Part shown: positions 22,382-33,632 of the stretch, piece by piece
Position numbering within the stretch: the first letter of the stretch is position 1
Layout of the letters: every line of letters begins with the position of its first letter
NCBI RefSeq assembly: GCF_019320115.1
Contig: NC_089589.1
Span: forward strand, 17,733,641-17,797,640
Reading direction: 5' to 3'
Length of the DNA: 64,000 nucleotides
Source: Miscanthus floridulus
Lineage: Eukaryota > Streptophyta > Magnoliopsida > Poales > Poaceae
Notes under the pieces: model-generated
Seen by the model: only the letters and a program-made list of their open reading frames with translations
Database searches by the model: none
What the model was told of the DNA's origin: nothing
Program-made: the position numbers and the translations under genes

Positions 22382-23384
22382 CTAGATGTATGTCATATCT
22401 CTAACCAAACAATGATGAAAGAGAATATCTTGGGTACCTCCACACTCATGGGTTATGTACTTCACCAAGTCATATGACAAATCATGTACCCTTACATTGG
22501 CTTCAAACTCTTGAAGTAAAGCTCGACCTTTTAAACATGATAGGATTGCTTCGCTTTTTGACTCCACATCTCTATTCAGATCATCATCGATAAACCCATT
22601 TACACTCCATATCTAGATCAATGTTTCTTTTGCTATAGTGAAATCTTTACGCACAAACAACATGAAGGACATTATTGATGTCCAATTTACCAACGATAGA
22701 GTACCAAAGAATAACCGCTAAATGATTATTAACCCTATTGTCACGGTAAACATCTTTGGCAAGTGAAGTTTTTCCTATGCCGCCCGTCTGCACCATAGGC
22801 AGCACTTGTAATCTCTCCTCTTTCTGCGCTATCAGTATCTCGACCATTGCATCAGTATCCTATTGTCTCCCAAATAGTTTTGTTGGGATTTCAAGAGCAT
22901 TGCGTGTAGTAGTATTGTGTGTCTGTCCCTCCAAAGGGTTGGGAAGTGTCTATCCCAAAGGTGTTTGCATAGCATTAATCAACATGTTGATCTTGTCGAG
23001 AACTTTCTTCAAGTCACAGCTAAAAAAAATGCTGGATACAAGAGGAGTGCTTTGGCTAAGTATATCCTTTGTCTTCTCCTTTGTCCTCTGGTTGAAGGAC
23101 TTGCCACTTTGGGACTGCTGGTTCAGAGCCTCCTTCAAGAATGGGTCGATCACATCTTCTGCACTGTACAAAGCATTTCTTACTTTTTTCATGAAATCAC
23201 ATGCAGCCTGATTGTTCAAGTCTTGAGCCTGAGTAAGCTCAAGAAAATGGTAAATGACAAGGACAAGCATCTCCAAATTTTTACGATGCTCATCCATATT
23301 CCACACAAGAGTAACACCTTTGACGAGCTCGCTCGAGACGATCTTCAGCAAACTGCTGCTTGTGGAGGATAGAAAGTGAGCCAT
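22382..23384 (-). pseudogene. CC-NBS-LRR resistance-gene fragment
   Basis: Minus strand. At 22950-23384 there is a Rx-type coiled-coil N-terminus ('MAHFLSSTSSSLLK', 'NALYSAEDVIDPFLKEA'), starting at an ATG at 23384. At 22647-22860 there is a P-loop (Walker A 'GGIGKTSLAKDVY') and 'VILWYSIVG'. At 22382-22620 a winged-helix-like segment ('LLQEFEANVRVHDLSYDL') corresponds to the region after the GLPL and MHD-type motifs in full proteins. A TAG just before the P-loop, frameshifts and loss of the central NB-ARC (kinase-2, RNBS-B, GLPL) and of all leucine-rich repeats make this a pseudogene. Intact members detect pathogen effectors in the cytoplasm. Confidence 0.78.
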
Positions 23385-24185
23385 CGAATCAAATCACTAT
23401 ACCTGCATATAACAAAGAAAAGTTGTTTGCAAGAATCTGAATCTGTAGCCAATAAAACTAAAAATAAAGTCGGTGTTCTTCTACAAACAAAAATAATGAG
23501 TTGCCAGAAAAGGGTTGCAAGGTTTCCTTTGAGCACTAGATGACTAAAACACCAAAACTCAAGTCTTTTTTAGCTACAAGCAAACTCAACTCTTTTTTAG
23601 CTACAAGCGCTCGAATGTAACATTTTCGTTCGGAGCAAGGACAGTCTCGGAGGTAGCTTTTTTGTCTGTGCAAGAGAGCAAAGCCACAAATGGCAAACGT
23701 TGCAGAGCTCACTAGAGAATCATCACTAGGTAGACATGAAACTTTGTACAAACATGAGCTCTCCTATTTCGAATGAAGCGGAAGGAGGTGAGAGGTTACT
23801 AGTTTATTGGATTTAGTTCCTATGAATAAGCCAACTTCGTTCTCTCTCCTCCTCTTTCTCTTTCTTCAGCAGCATGATACACTTTCTTCCGCAGCATGAC
23901 GTACGCACAAAGTTACTTCTCTCACAAAGTTTACTCACAAAGTTTTGGCTACAAACTACAGCGAGTTTTTTTCTACAAGTTTCCCTTCTCTCTCATGTTT
24001 TTTTGGTTTTAGTTTCAGTTCCCTTTCTCTCATCCTCACCCAGTTTCGGTTTTAGTGTCTGGTTGTAAGTTTTTTTGGTTTTAGTTTCTGGTTGTAAACT
24101 TACCGCATTGTCTCATGTTTTTCTTGGTTTTAGTTCCATGGAACTTACCGCCTTCTCTCATGTTTTCTAGGTTTTAGTTCCAGGT
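23385..24185. other. Upstream region of the NBS-LRR remnant, no gene
   Basis: CT-rich and T-rich sequence contains three copies of 'tttttggttttagtttc'-like phrases between 23990 and 24180. No coding potential is recognised. It may include the former promoter and leader of the adjacent resistance-gene fragment. Confidence 0.35.
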
Positions 24186-24430
24186 CTTAAATGTGTAATT
24201 CCCTAATCAAATAGATGGATTTTTTCATTCAATGAGAAGCCTAACTGATTCAACCGAACTATCCAAACCAAAAGAGCACAGATCCCATTCCCGACATGGT
24301 CAATTGATTTCCTAAGCAACCTACTGTCACCTAGAATTGCGACTTGTACCACCACTGCATTTATTGATGAAATATATGCAAAGAGGAACTGTCCCATCTG
24401 TGTACTTTCATCAGTGAAAAACAGATCCAA
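24186..24430. repeat. 240-bp direct repeat, right copy
   Basis: This is the second copy of 22012-22252, same orientation, beginning 'cttaaatgtgtaattccc'. See the left copy for shared landmarks. Confidence 0.75.
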
Positions 24431-24440
24431 TAAACCATCA

Positions 24441-24700
24441 TGATGGAGGTATCAATTATAAGTCATTCCAACTTTCTTGAAGAGTCAAAGCATCTTATCT
24501 TTGACCAAAATTATAAAGAGATTTATAAAGATTTATGAGATCAAAAGGTATATTATGAAAGTATAATTAATGAAGGATCTGATGATACTTATTTGGTATC
24601 ATAAATGTTATAATTTTATTATATAAATTTGATCAAAATTGAGATGCTTTGACTCTCCAAAAAAGTCGGAATGACTTATAATTTGGGATGGAGGGAGTAT
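24441..24700. mobile_element. Stowaway-type MITE
   Basis: The right end 'aatttgggatggagggagta' is the standard end of grass Stowaway elements. The inner terminal repeat 'aagtcattccaacttt...gagtcaaagcat' is matched in reverse by 'atgctttgactct...aagtcggaatgactt'. The left tip is eroded ('gatggaggtatc'). AT-rich interior, no coding sequence, about 260 bp. Confidence 0.75.
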
Positions 24701-26150
24701 AACACATCCAATGATATGAAGTCATAAACTCTTAAGTAAAAAACTAAAGATAGCTGAAGCAAGCTAGTATGCCAAAGGTAGAGGCAGAAGCACCTTAGTT
24801 GCCTAAAACATTAACATGGTAAACCATCACTCAATTGAGCAGAAACATCTCAGAAACCCCCAAAAATCTCATTATTGCATCGTAAAATAAAAGGCTCTAA
24901 CACATCTTTGTAACTTACCGAAATGGTGTGGCCAAGCTCATTAACATATGCTAAAACAACGAAGTTTACTCAAAGACCATAAAAGGTTGGATCGACATGA
25001 ATGAAATGACTAGATAATGGCTTCTTCGTTTACCTGGTGTCTTGTGTGCAGCCGGCACATCAGCTTTCTGATGCACATGGCAATCTCTGTGGACTTGGCC
25101 TTGGCATGCCTGGTGTCCTAGTGTGAGACACGAGCGGTTGGGTTGATTTCCCCAAGTGTGGAAAAATTGGGTGTTGAGATATGGAGTTGTTGGGACAGCC
25201 TTTTTTTTCAATCTTGTCAAAAATTAAGATTGGGAGTGGGTTTTGCAAACTCCTGAAGATGCTCTTAGCTATTGTTTTTTGTTGGGCTTCTTTCTACCAT
25301 TTTTTGGGGCCGGTGGATCGTGTTTTCTTTTTTGAAATTTTGGGGCTAAAATGAATGTAAAATACTAATTTTGTTGTACTTTCAGTAATCTTAGTTTCAT
25401 AGAGTCACATTTAGTCTATATATACTACTCCCTCTATTTTTGCATATGTCAATATTATTTTAGCTTTGTTCTAATTAAACTTCTCTAACATTGACTAATC
25501 TCTAGAAAATACATTTACATCTACAATACTAATTAAATATACTAACAAGACATGTTTGGTAGATATAAATAAACTAACTTAATATTATAGATGTTGGCTT
25601 ATCTTTCTAGCAGGTAATTTTGGATTATTGACCCAAGCATCCTGGGAAGGGAGAGAATGACCAGGTAAAATAAAAGTCCTTACCAAAAAAATGTAAGATA
25701 TTTTTGTTTTGTCCGAAGTCAATCTTTTAAAATTCCGATAATGCTTAGACGCGGGCGTCCGTCCATCCGGATGCTGCCTGCCGCACTCTGCCTCGCTATT
25801 ATCGCCTTCCCTCGCCATGTGCCCTATCCCGTGCCGCGCCGTGCTCCCTCCCCTGCCACGCCCACTCGCTGTGCCTGTCCCTCATCGTGCCAAAGTATGT
25901 TGCAAGTGCAGACCAACAACGTTGGTGTCGATGAGGGTGGCAGGGCCAGGCCATGGCCACCGAAGCGGGGAGGAGGCACAGGCCGCCACTGGTGGTGTGG
26001 GGAGGAGGCGTAGGCCGTGCGGCGCTGTGTGGAAGAGGACCACGTGATTCCTCAGTAGAGGAGTCCGACGTAGTTGAGGTGATCGGCGCCCAATGTGTTT
26101 GCGCGGGAATTGAGCCGTGGGCAGGAGAAGTCATTTGGGCAGCGTGGGGT
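24701..26150. other. Intergenic; partial MITE-like start and a GC-rich block
   Basis: At 25428 'actccctctatttttgcata' resembles a truncated Stowaway-like start, but no partner end is found. At 25741-26150 a GC-rich stretch with 'gcgggcgtccgtccatccgg' resembles a dispersed repeat related to 47580-47625. Overlapping open frames on both strands there are a composition effect. No supported gene. Confidence 0.4.
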
Positions 26151-27851
26151 CTACTACTACAAATGGCTTGATTTGTAGGGGCGGCTCCCCTACAAATCAG
26201 ATTGAGCCGCCCCTACAAATATACGTCGAATAGTAAAAATTAACTAAAATTTGAATTTTTTCAAATGACATCGGATGGAGAAATGACCAACATAAAAGTT
26301 GTAGATCTCAAAAATGTATGAAACTTTGCTGTTTATAACTTTTTCATTTGAAATCATTTACTGCTTCAAAATACTGTTTTAAATTCAATTTTGAAATTGT
26401 TAAAGAACACTGATTTCTCTTTTTAATCTCTGTCCAAAACTTGTAACTGGTCTTTCTCCCGCATACTAACTCCAAATTTGATGTTTTTTCCTAAATTTTT
26501 TCTAAAACCGTGCCCTATCAATTTATTGTGTTCTTACAGCTATTATTTTATCCATCTTTTCATGTGACTGTGTTTTATCTTTTTGAATTTTGAATTTCAA
26601 AAAATTGCAACTTCAAACGTCATTTTGAAACATTAAATGATTTTACCTGAAAAAGTCATGAACATAAAAGTTGTAGAACTTATCAAGGTCTACAACTTTT
26701 ATTTTGGTTATTTCTTCATCTGACAACGTGGTAATGGCATTGTTAACAAAATTTACATATCTCTCTTATAGTTGCACAAACTATAAACTATAAGAGGGAT
26801 ATGTAAAATTTGTGAACAATGTTACTACCACTATGTCGGATGATCAAATGACCAAAATAAAAGTTGTAGATCTCGGAAATTTATAGAACTTTGTAGTTGA
26901 TAACTTTTTTATTTGAATGCATTTTGTCAAGGAAAACTACGTTTGAATTTCTCAAATTTGAATTTCAAAATTTTCAAACGATCTCGAATAGAGAAACTAC
27001 CAAAATAAAAGTTGTAGATCTCAAAAAGTCATGAAACTTTGTAGTTCACATCTTTTTCATTTGAGATCATCTCGTCAAGGAAAACTACGTTTGAATTTCC
27101 AAAAAATTAAAATTTGATTTTTTTTAAATGACCTTGGATGGACAAACAGTAAAAACGAAAGTTGTAGATCTCGAAAAGTTATGAAATTTTGTACTTGAAA
27201 ACTTTTTGATTTAAAATCATCTTCTCAAGGAAAACTATGTTTGAATTTTTTCAATTTGAAGTTCAAATTTTGTAAACGACCTCGGATGGAGAAAGTACCA
27301 AAATAAAAGTTGTAGATCTCGAAAAGTTATAAAACTTTATAGTTGACAACTTTTTTTATTTGAATTCATTTAGGGCCTCAAACAATCAATTTATGCTCGG
27401 TTTACGATAATATGTGGGGAACCAAAATGGATTATTGACGTGAGTGTGAGGTGCAGTAGTAGAGGAGGGTACGCGTGAGGAGGAGGTCGTGTGTTCGAAC
27501 CCCGGCCGATGCAAGTCTTCAAAAAACGCATGGCAAAAAATGCCACGGCAAGGGAGCAAGTGTGTGGCTAACCAGTGGGGGTCACCTGGATAAAAAAAAA
27601 TTACTATTTTTGGCAATTTTTTTCATGATCACTGGAAATTGATTCGTACGGGCGGCTTAATATCCAGCGGCCCCAACAAATCATCGGCCACCCCTAGCCA
27701 ACCGCCCCTACAAACCGGGCATTTGTAGGGGCAGTTGGCCAACCGCCTCTACAAACCGGGCATTTATAGCCGCGGTTGCTTAGGGGCAGCGGGTAAAACC
27801 GTGACTAAAAATACACATGAGCCGTCCCTACAAATACCTACTGACGTAGTG
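26151..27851. mobile_element. Non-coding CACTA-like element with internal repeats
   Basis: The right end reads 'CACTACGTCAGTAGG' on the minus strand. The left end 'ctactactacaaatgg' is a mutated equivalent. Both are followed by subterminal 'tttgtaggggcggct'/'agccgcccctacaaa' inverted motifs. The interior (26230-27380) has about seven degenerate repeats containing 'aaaataaaagttgtagatct' and 'aactttttcatttgaa'. No transposase is present. A 3-bp target duplication cannot be confirmed because the left tip is eroded. Confidence 0.65.
27420..27600 (+). mobile_element. SINE-like insertion with pol III B-box
   Basis: A tRNA-like head has an A-box-like 'gtgaggtgcagtagtagagg' and a clear B-box 'gtgttcgaacccc'. 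It is followed by a non-tRNA body and ends in a short A run (27590-27600). It lies inside the CACTA-like element. Confidence 0.45.
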
Positions 27852-28685
27852 GCGGTCCCACGTAAGCGCACGAAACGTTGCCGGCACGGCCGGGGTGTGA
27901 ATCCCAGCGGACGGGGCGTCCGAACGCGGGCGGTAGCTTCTCCGTTTAAAATTTGTAAGTTCACATAAAAACATATCGACATTTATAAGACCAAATTAGT
28001 ATAACTATCATTCTAGAATGGTTTAGATAGAATAGTTTGTAACACAAATGACCACGGTACCCCTATTATTAGACCAGGTCACATGTCACGTAGAACTAGT
28101 AGTTGTATGGATAACTTGCTTAGCTATGATTAAGGAGCTGCATGCATCCATACAGATGGAGATTGGTCAGATAGACGACATATATGCAGCTGAGTTAATG
28201 TATGTGGGCCCCATTAACTGTCAAACGAAGTTTTGTGAGACAAATTTCGAATTCTAAAATGACAAGTTTTTTTAGGATTGAGGTAGTAAATGCCTAAAGA
28301 AGACTCGTCTACAATTTTAGATAATCTTAGTTAGTTTTTGTTATTGCGATACGACTGAAATTGGAAAAAGGACAAGCACTTTTATTTTTGTTTTTGCATA
28401 GAAATAAAGCTTTATTTGTGTCACTTCCATTGGAAATTTGACTGCAATATTTCTATATATCTATATGCTTCCTTAGTCAATTTTGATCGGGAAGGAAAAC
28501 AAATCAGCTATTTTTATTCTGGTGTGACAAAAGATCACATGGATGCTGATGTTATGTTTTCATTGGATGAGAAATTTGGTTGAGAAGAGAAATAAAATTA
28601 GCTGGTTACTAATAAGGGCAGGGGATGGTCACTCATCTGGATGTGGATGTCTGGATGGGCCATTGTGATTTTTTGTTAGAAAGAT
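27852..28685. other. Intergenic sequence, no gene seen
   Basis: AT-rich, with no terminal repeats or homology to other parts of the window that I could detect. The frame at 28048-28257 has no recognisable features. Confidence 0.4.
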
Positions 28686-29260
28686 TTGGGCCAGTAACTA
28701 GGTTTACGCGTTGGTATGTAGCAGTGTGCAACCTTAGCCAAAGCTTTATTCCGTGCCTTGTAAGGCCAGTCCGTTGGAAATGTGCTTACAATTTGTGGTG
28801 CATCCATCCGTTCATCTCTGTTTTTTTTTAAACCGTTCTTCTCCGTTTAAATAAAATTCCTTTTTTTCTAATAAATGAATCCATTCTTCTCCAACTGTTA
28901 TTGTGGCAGTGTCCTCATTCTTTCAATTGGCAACCAACACGCGAGTAATTCATTTTGAATACGAGTTGGATTGTTGAAATTGAAACATAATCAAATCAAG
29001 ACGTACGATACTCGCAGATGGATGCATCCATTACAGTTTGGGCTTGCAAAAGGCACCAAATTCAGATGAAGTAATAGTCTAGCTAGACCTACGAAAACAT
29101 AGAAAACATTCAGATTCTAGCACCATAAGCTAGCTGAGTAAGTACTTCTCCATTATCTAAAACATCATCATAAGTCGCATGATCACACTTCTCGGTACGT
29201 AGCTGAAGAAACCAGCGGCCTGAGTCCTGATCCGATCGATGGAGTTCGTGCAGCGCAGCG

Positions 29261-29893
29261 CTACGCAACGGGAACCAAGAACGATGTCGGCATGGGAAGC
29301 ATGGTGGGTTCCGGAGCTGTGGCAGCGAAGCCCGGTCCTGCGTACATGGCCCGCGGCTTCCATAGTATCTCCTCCTCCTCCGTGTCGATGTCGTTGCTGC
29401 CAGTACTGATGCTCTCGCCGTCGTCGAGTAGCTCGGCCTGCGGCTGGCAGCGCTTCTTGTGCAAGTCCCAGCGCTCGATGAACGATGCGCGGCTGATGGG
29501 AGACGTGCCTGACGACGTCGACGACGAAGCTGGGCTCGCTGCCTTCTTGTGCGTGTCCCATCGCACAGCGGAGTCGGCACGGCTGGGCTTGAGCGGCGGC
29601 GATGTCGCGCTCTTGCGGGAGGATCTGCGTCCGGCGCAGCTCCTGACACTGTCGGCGGAAGTGGAACGAGGGCTTGATGACGCTGAGGTAGCTGACTTGG
29701 TCTTGCGCGCGTCCCACCTCTCGTCGGAGTCGGAGCGGCCAGGCTTGGCGAGCGGCTTTGGGAGGATGGCGGCGACGCACGGTGGTGGCGGCGGCAGCAG
29801 CGGGGGCATCTTCCACTTGGGCGGGGTCGGGAGCAGCGCCGGGAGAGCTGCGTGTGCCACCTTGAGGTGCACGCGGGCAACGGGGATCGCCAT
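29261..29893 (-). CDS. PNRC/Edc1-like short-linear-motif protein, intact copy A
   Basis: 210 residues, no intron. I chose the ATG at 29893 over an in-frame ATG at 29923 because of the strong context 'tccATGGcg', and every paralog keeps 'MAIP' there. The product is rich in Ser, Pro and Lys and probably disordered. Three repeats of the form RWD-x-(H/R)-K lie at residues 59-66, 111-117 and 141-147. An acidic stretch at 155-176 is followed by YAGPGF (184-189) and LPMP (199-202) close to the C-terminus. YAGxxF followed by a short LPxP proline motif is the arrangement by which fungal Edc1 and animal PNRC proteins bind Dcp1 and activate the Dcp2 decapping enzyme. That role here is inferred. A TATA box lies about 110 bp upstream. 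It differs from copy E at three residues. Confidence 0.72.
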   Translation of the reverse strand: MAIPVARVHLKVAHAALPALLPTPPKWKMPPLLPPPPPCVAAILPKPLAKPGRSDSDERWDARKTKSATSASSSPRSTSADSVRSCAGRRSSRKSATSPPLKPSRADSAVRWDTHKKAASPASSSTSSGTSPISRASFIERWDLHKKRCQPQAELLDDGESISTGSNDIDTEEEEILWKPRAMYAGPGFAATAPEPTMLPMPTSFLVPVA

Positions 29894-30000
29894 GGATCGC
29901 AGACGACGTACGGAGATGCACACGAGAAGAAGCGCCTCAGGTGAGCAGAGGAGATGGAGCGGTGAGGCGATGATGAGATGATCGCCGGTAGTAGCAGGAG

Positions 30001-30009
30001 ATATATATA
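30001..30009 (-). promoter_or_regulatory. TATA box of copy A
   Basis: 'tatatatat' lies about 108 bp before the ATG of copy A, with the same sequence and spacing at copy E (62671-62679) and a shorter version at copy B (44257-44264). It is the best core-promoter candidate. Confidence 0.6.
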
Positions 30010-30754
30010 GGCTAGGCCCCAGAGACGCCGGACGCGAGTCGGTGGTATCATCAGGTGAGTCCGATCGGAGTCATAGGAATTCGATCCATCACCTACGTGC
30101 CTGCCGCGTGGGTGCTGCTGGATCCGACGCTGTGCACAGGAGATGGCGGCAGCGGCCGGTTCCCCTCACGGGAACAAACGAAGTGTTGGACGCCGCGCTC
30201 CATCCGCGACAACAGTGGCATCAGCTTGTAGACACGTGGCCCCGAGCGGTGGGTTTTTTTTTTCACGAACGTGGTGTGTAGCACGTATTTCATTAAGGGA
30301 AAGTAGACCACACCGAACTAAAGGCCCCGAGCGGCTGTGGACCTTCGTTCCCGTGCGCTGTGTGCAGGAGGCCAACTCGCTTGTCCATCCACAACACCAA
30401 CTGCCTTCATGGCTCCATGCTTGACATGGCAAAATCTTAGCACCTGCGTGGAAAATATTCTATGCACTCGTGATGCACAGCACCCCTGCGTGCAGCACCA
30501 AGTGCCGTCCATCGATGTGCTGATGGGCTGTGCTACGTGCCGTGAAAACACTGGGCTGGAAGATACGCCAAGGCCCGCGTGTTGCATGCAAGGATGAGGA
30601 AACATTGATGAGGATGAATCGAAGACAACAGAGCCTGGCTATGCATCACAAGTGCATAGAATTTTTTTCCAAGTGCATAGCGACTGCAAGAGGTGCATAA
30701 CGACATGTGTCAACGCACGATTGGACCAAACTTTCAGCCATGCCTTCTTCTTCC

Positions 30755-31305
30755 ACCCGTTTGGGTTAAGGATTAAGAGGATCTCCACGCCCAGTGGTCT
30801 TAGGAGGGGAAGGGGGCATATCGTGGCGCTGCCCGGATTGGTGGTGAAGACGGTTTGACGAGCTGTGAGAGAGGTGGCACTGAGGGGGAGATGGGGCTGA
30901 CCGACCACAAACGTTTTGGATGGATAGAGGCTATGTCGGCGGTAGTAGGATGTGGACGGTGATGACATCGACGACCTAGGCGGCAGTTGAGATGGTAGAC
31001 GGTAGAGCATCATGGTGGGAAGAGAGAGTCTTCTTCTTCCTCCTGTTTGGGTTAAGGATTAAGAGGATCTCCATGCCCAGCTGCCTTAGAAGGGGAAGGG
31101 GGCATATCGTAGCGCTGCCCGGACTGGTGGTCATGACGGTTTGACGAGTGGTGAGAGAGGTGGCGCCGAGGGGGAGGCGGGGCTGACCGACCACAACATT
31201 TTGGATGGACAGAGGCTATGTCGGCGGTAGTAGGATGTGGATGGTGAGGACATCGGCGACCTAGGCGGCAGTTGAGGTGGCAGACGGTAGAGCATCATGG
31301 TGAAT
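30755..31305. repeat. 288-bp block in two tandem copies, left arm
   Basis: 'cgtttgggttaaggattaag' recurs at 30758 and 31046, and 'gtcggcggtagtaggatgtg' follows in both. The right arm has the same doubled block (60815-61390). The related unit near 47935-48220 has a single copy, so the doubling happened before the arms duplicated. Confidence 0.8.
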
Positions 31306-31309
31306 CCCC

Positions 31310-31435
31310 AACCTATTTTTTATATTTTTTTATTCTACTAGAGCTGTTTAATTCGCTCCCACAGGGAGTCGAACCCAGGCCTGCTGGATGCTACTTAGGT
31401 GCTCCAACCACTAGGCTAGAAGCCCTTTGGCTCCT
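31310..31435 (-). mobile_element. SINE, tRNA-headed, left arm
   Basis: The minus strand has A-box 'tagcctagtggttgg' and B-box 'gggttcgactccc', spaced as in a tRNA, then a short body ending in an A/T-rich tail. The mirror copy at 60675-60800 differs at a few positions. Confidence 0.65.
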
Positions 31436-32569
31436 TTTACCTTCTTCAACTATCGTTATGATCTAATCTTTCTACTCAAACTCTAATATCGAATATGTTA
31501 CCCCATCAACTCTAAATTGTTTAAGTTTTCTACCGTTTAGGTGTCACTTTAAAGGCAGTTCCATCCTTTTCAGTTAAAAAAAATTAAAATCTTATATCCG
31601 AGCTAAGATGTTCAAATTTAAAAAAAAATATCCGAGCTTCTAAATTTATAGAAAATCCTTATAGATATATTAGAACACGACAAAACCAAAAAAATATTTA
31701 GAGTGAATATCTCTAGAAGCTTCCAACCATCATATTTTGCTCTAGAAAAATCTAAAAAGTTCCCAAAATGTTATAATCAATGTTCAAATGCATTTTGAAA
31801 ATTTTCCAAAACAAAAACACGAGATCAACATGAGTGCGTTCAACGTCAAATGTAAGTTGCATTCATGTAGGTTGCATCTCATATTTTTTATGGAATGTTT
31901 TTAAAACACATTAAGACATCAATTAGAATTTTTGGGAATTTTCTAGATTTTCTAGATAGGTGTCATTTTTCCAGAGGTAAATATAATTTTTAAGATATTT
32001 TTGTGATATATTTTATTTGAATTTATATATATCTGTGATTCTTCTTGAAATTTTTAGAATCCTAGATACCTTTTCTGCAGTTATAAAACCTAACTAGGTA
32101 TTTTCTAGATTTTTTTAACTAAAGAAGGATGAGTTGAAAACTATTTTTAAGTGAGGCATTTAGGTAATTTAACAGGTTGTGAGAGGTGAGGGAGATAAGA
32201 TGTGCAGTTTAAGAGTTCATGAAGAAAATCAGACCACGGTGATAGTTCAAGACAAAAAAAAAGGTCTTTTTCGTGTGACAATTTGCTAGAAATATTTGCT
32301 CTTATTTTTTTAAAAAATAAAATATTTGGTCTTATGGGTTTACGTTTTGTATAACTTATGGACTTGTTTATGTGGTTTTTTAGAATTACACAGTATAACT
32401 TAGACGTTCACAACGCCACGCACACTTAGCCTTACGTAGGCATGCAAATTATACCCTTATGATCTTCTTCGAATACTGGACCAGCAAATCCTCGAGGTTA
32501 GATTGAAGAAGTCGCCACATACGTCTCGCTGTTGACAGGAACATCTCCCGCCACTGAAATTGCAACGCC

Positions 32570-32665
32570 GTTAAATACCTTAAATATTCGTTCTCACGGA
32601 GAGTCAAACCTACAAGCTGAGTTGTGCTCCTAAGACTCTTGTAACCACTAGGCTACAAGCGCCAT
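32570..32665 (-). mobile_element. Second SINE-like head, left arm
   Basis: The minus strand has 'tagcctagtggttac' (A-box) and 'aggtttgactctc' (eroded B-box), the same family style as 31310-31435 but older. Its mirror copy is at 59461-59556. Confidence 0.5.
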
Positions 32666-32761
32666 TTCACACTTGTTTATATATGGTGGTACCAGCGTGC
32701 AACCTAGCCCATGTAAAACCTCGTTCCGTGGCTTTATAAGCCCAGACCATTAGATACGATT

Positions 32762-33632
32762 GTCACGAAACATGAGGGCACAGTATGACCCTTGGTTTTC
32801 AGAGTACCTGCTACGGATTGGAAATGGGACCGAGGAAACCATTGGAGATGATTATGTTCAACTCCCTGATGACATTGTCATTAGTTACACTGACACGGAG
32901 GAGGCAGTCCAACAACTCATTCAAGATGTTTTTCCATCAGTTGAAGAAAATGCAACATCAGCGGCGTATACGAGCTCCCATGCCATTCTATCGACCAAAA
33001 ATGACTATGTTGATAGGCTGAATGCAATGATGATTGATAGGTTTCCCGGTGAGAAAAAGGTTTACCACAGCTTCGACACTGTTGATGATGATTCTCAGAA
33101 TCGCTACGTATTGACTGTTTTGAATTCGAGCTGAAGCTAAAGGTCAACTATCTTGTGATTCTTCTCCGCAATCTTGATCCTAACAACGGATTCTGCAGTG
33201 GAACAAGGCTTATGGTGAGAGCATTGCAAGACAATGCAATTGATGCCGAGATCGTTGGCGGGCAGCATGTGCGGAAAAGGGTTTTCATACCAAGGACCCC
33301 ATTGTCTCCCTCAAACAATATTTCACTTCCTTTCAAATTCGAGAGAAAATAATTCCCAATATGGCTAAGTTTTGCCATATATAACCATAAATAAATCTCA
33401 GGGACAAACCATACCTAATATTGGGATCAACCTTCCAGCTGTGTTCTCGCATGGACAGCTTTGTGTTGCTTTATCAAGAGGGGTATCAAGATCAACAACA
33501 AGAATTTTGGCTAAACCAAGAAATGATTTGGATCATGCAGGGAAGACCAGCAAAAATATTGTTTATAAAGACGTCCTGAACGGGGTAACTAACGGTGGTT
33601 ATATTCAAACCATTTTATTAGTCCTCATGTGA
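32762..33632 (+). pseudogene. Helitron helicase (PIF1-type) C-terminal fragment, left arm
   Basis: The plus strand encodes 'NMRAQYDPWFSEYLLRIGNG', 'LSTKNDYVDRLNAMMI', then in another frame 'VILLRNLDPNNGFCSGTRLM' and 'AEIVGGQHVRKRVFIPR', and later 'INKSQGQTIPN' with 'CVALSRGVSR'. These are the last motifs of the PIF1-like helicase of plant Helitrons (SF1B motifs V and VI region). An internal deletion near 33120 and several frameshifts and stops destroy the frame. The Rep/HUH domain and the N-terminal helicase motifs are absent. Confidence 0.8.

Noticed and set aside
25741..26171. Overlapping open frames of 72-111 codons on both strands
   Set aside because: GC-rich composition removes stop codons. 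No motif, and no frame is favoured.
26148..27854. A 3-bp target duplication for the CACTA-like element at 26151-27851
   Set aside because: Left flank (ggt or cta) and right flank (gcg) do not match, and the left tip is mutated.
29292..29981. 229-codon open frame on the plus strand over copy A (and its mirrors at 34393-35067, 49698-50498 and 62699-63493)
   Set aside because: It is the antisense shadow of the GC-rich family gene. It lacks a good start context and is not kept open in damaged copies, whereas the chosen strand has the promoter and conserved motifs.
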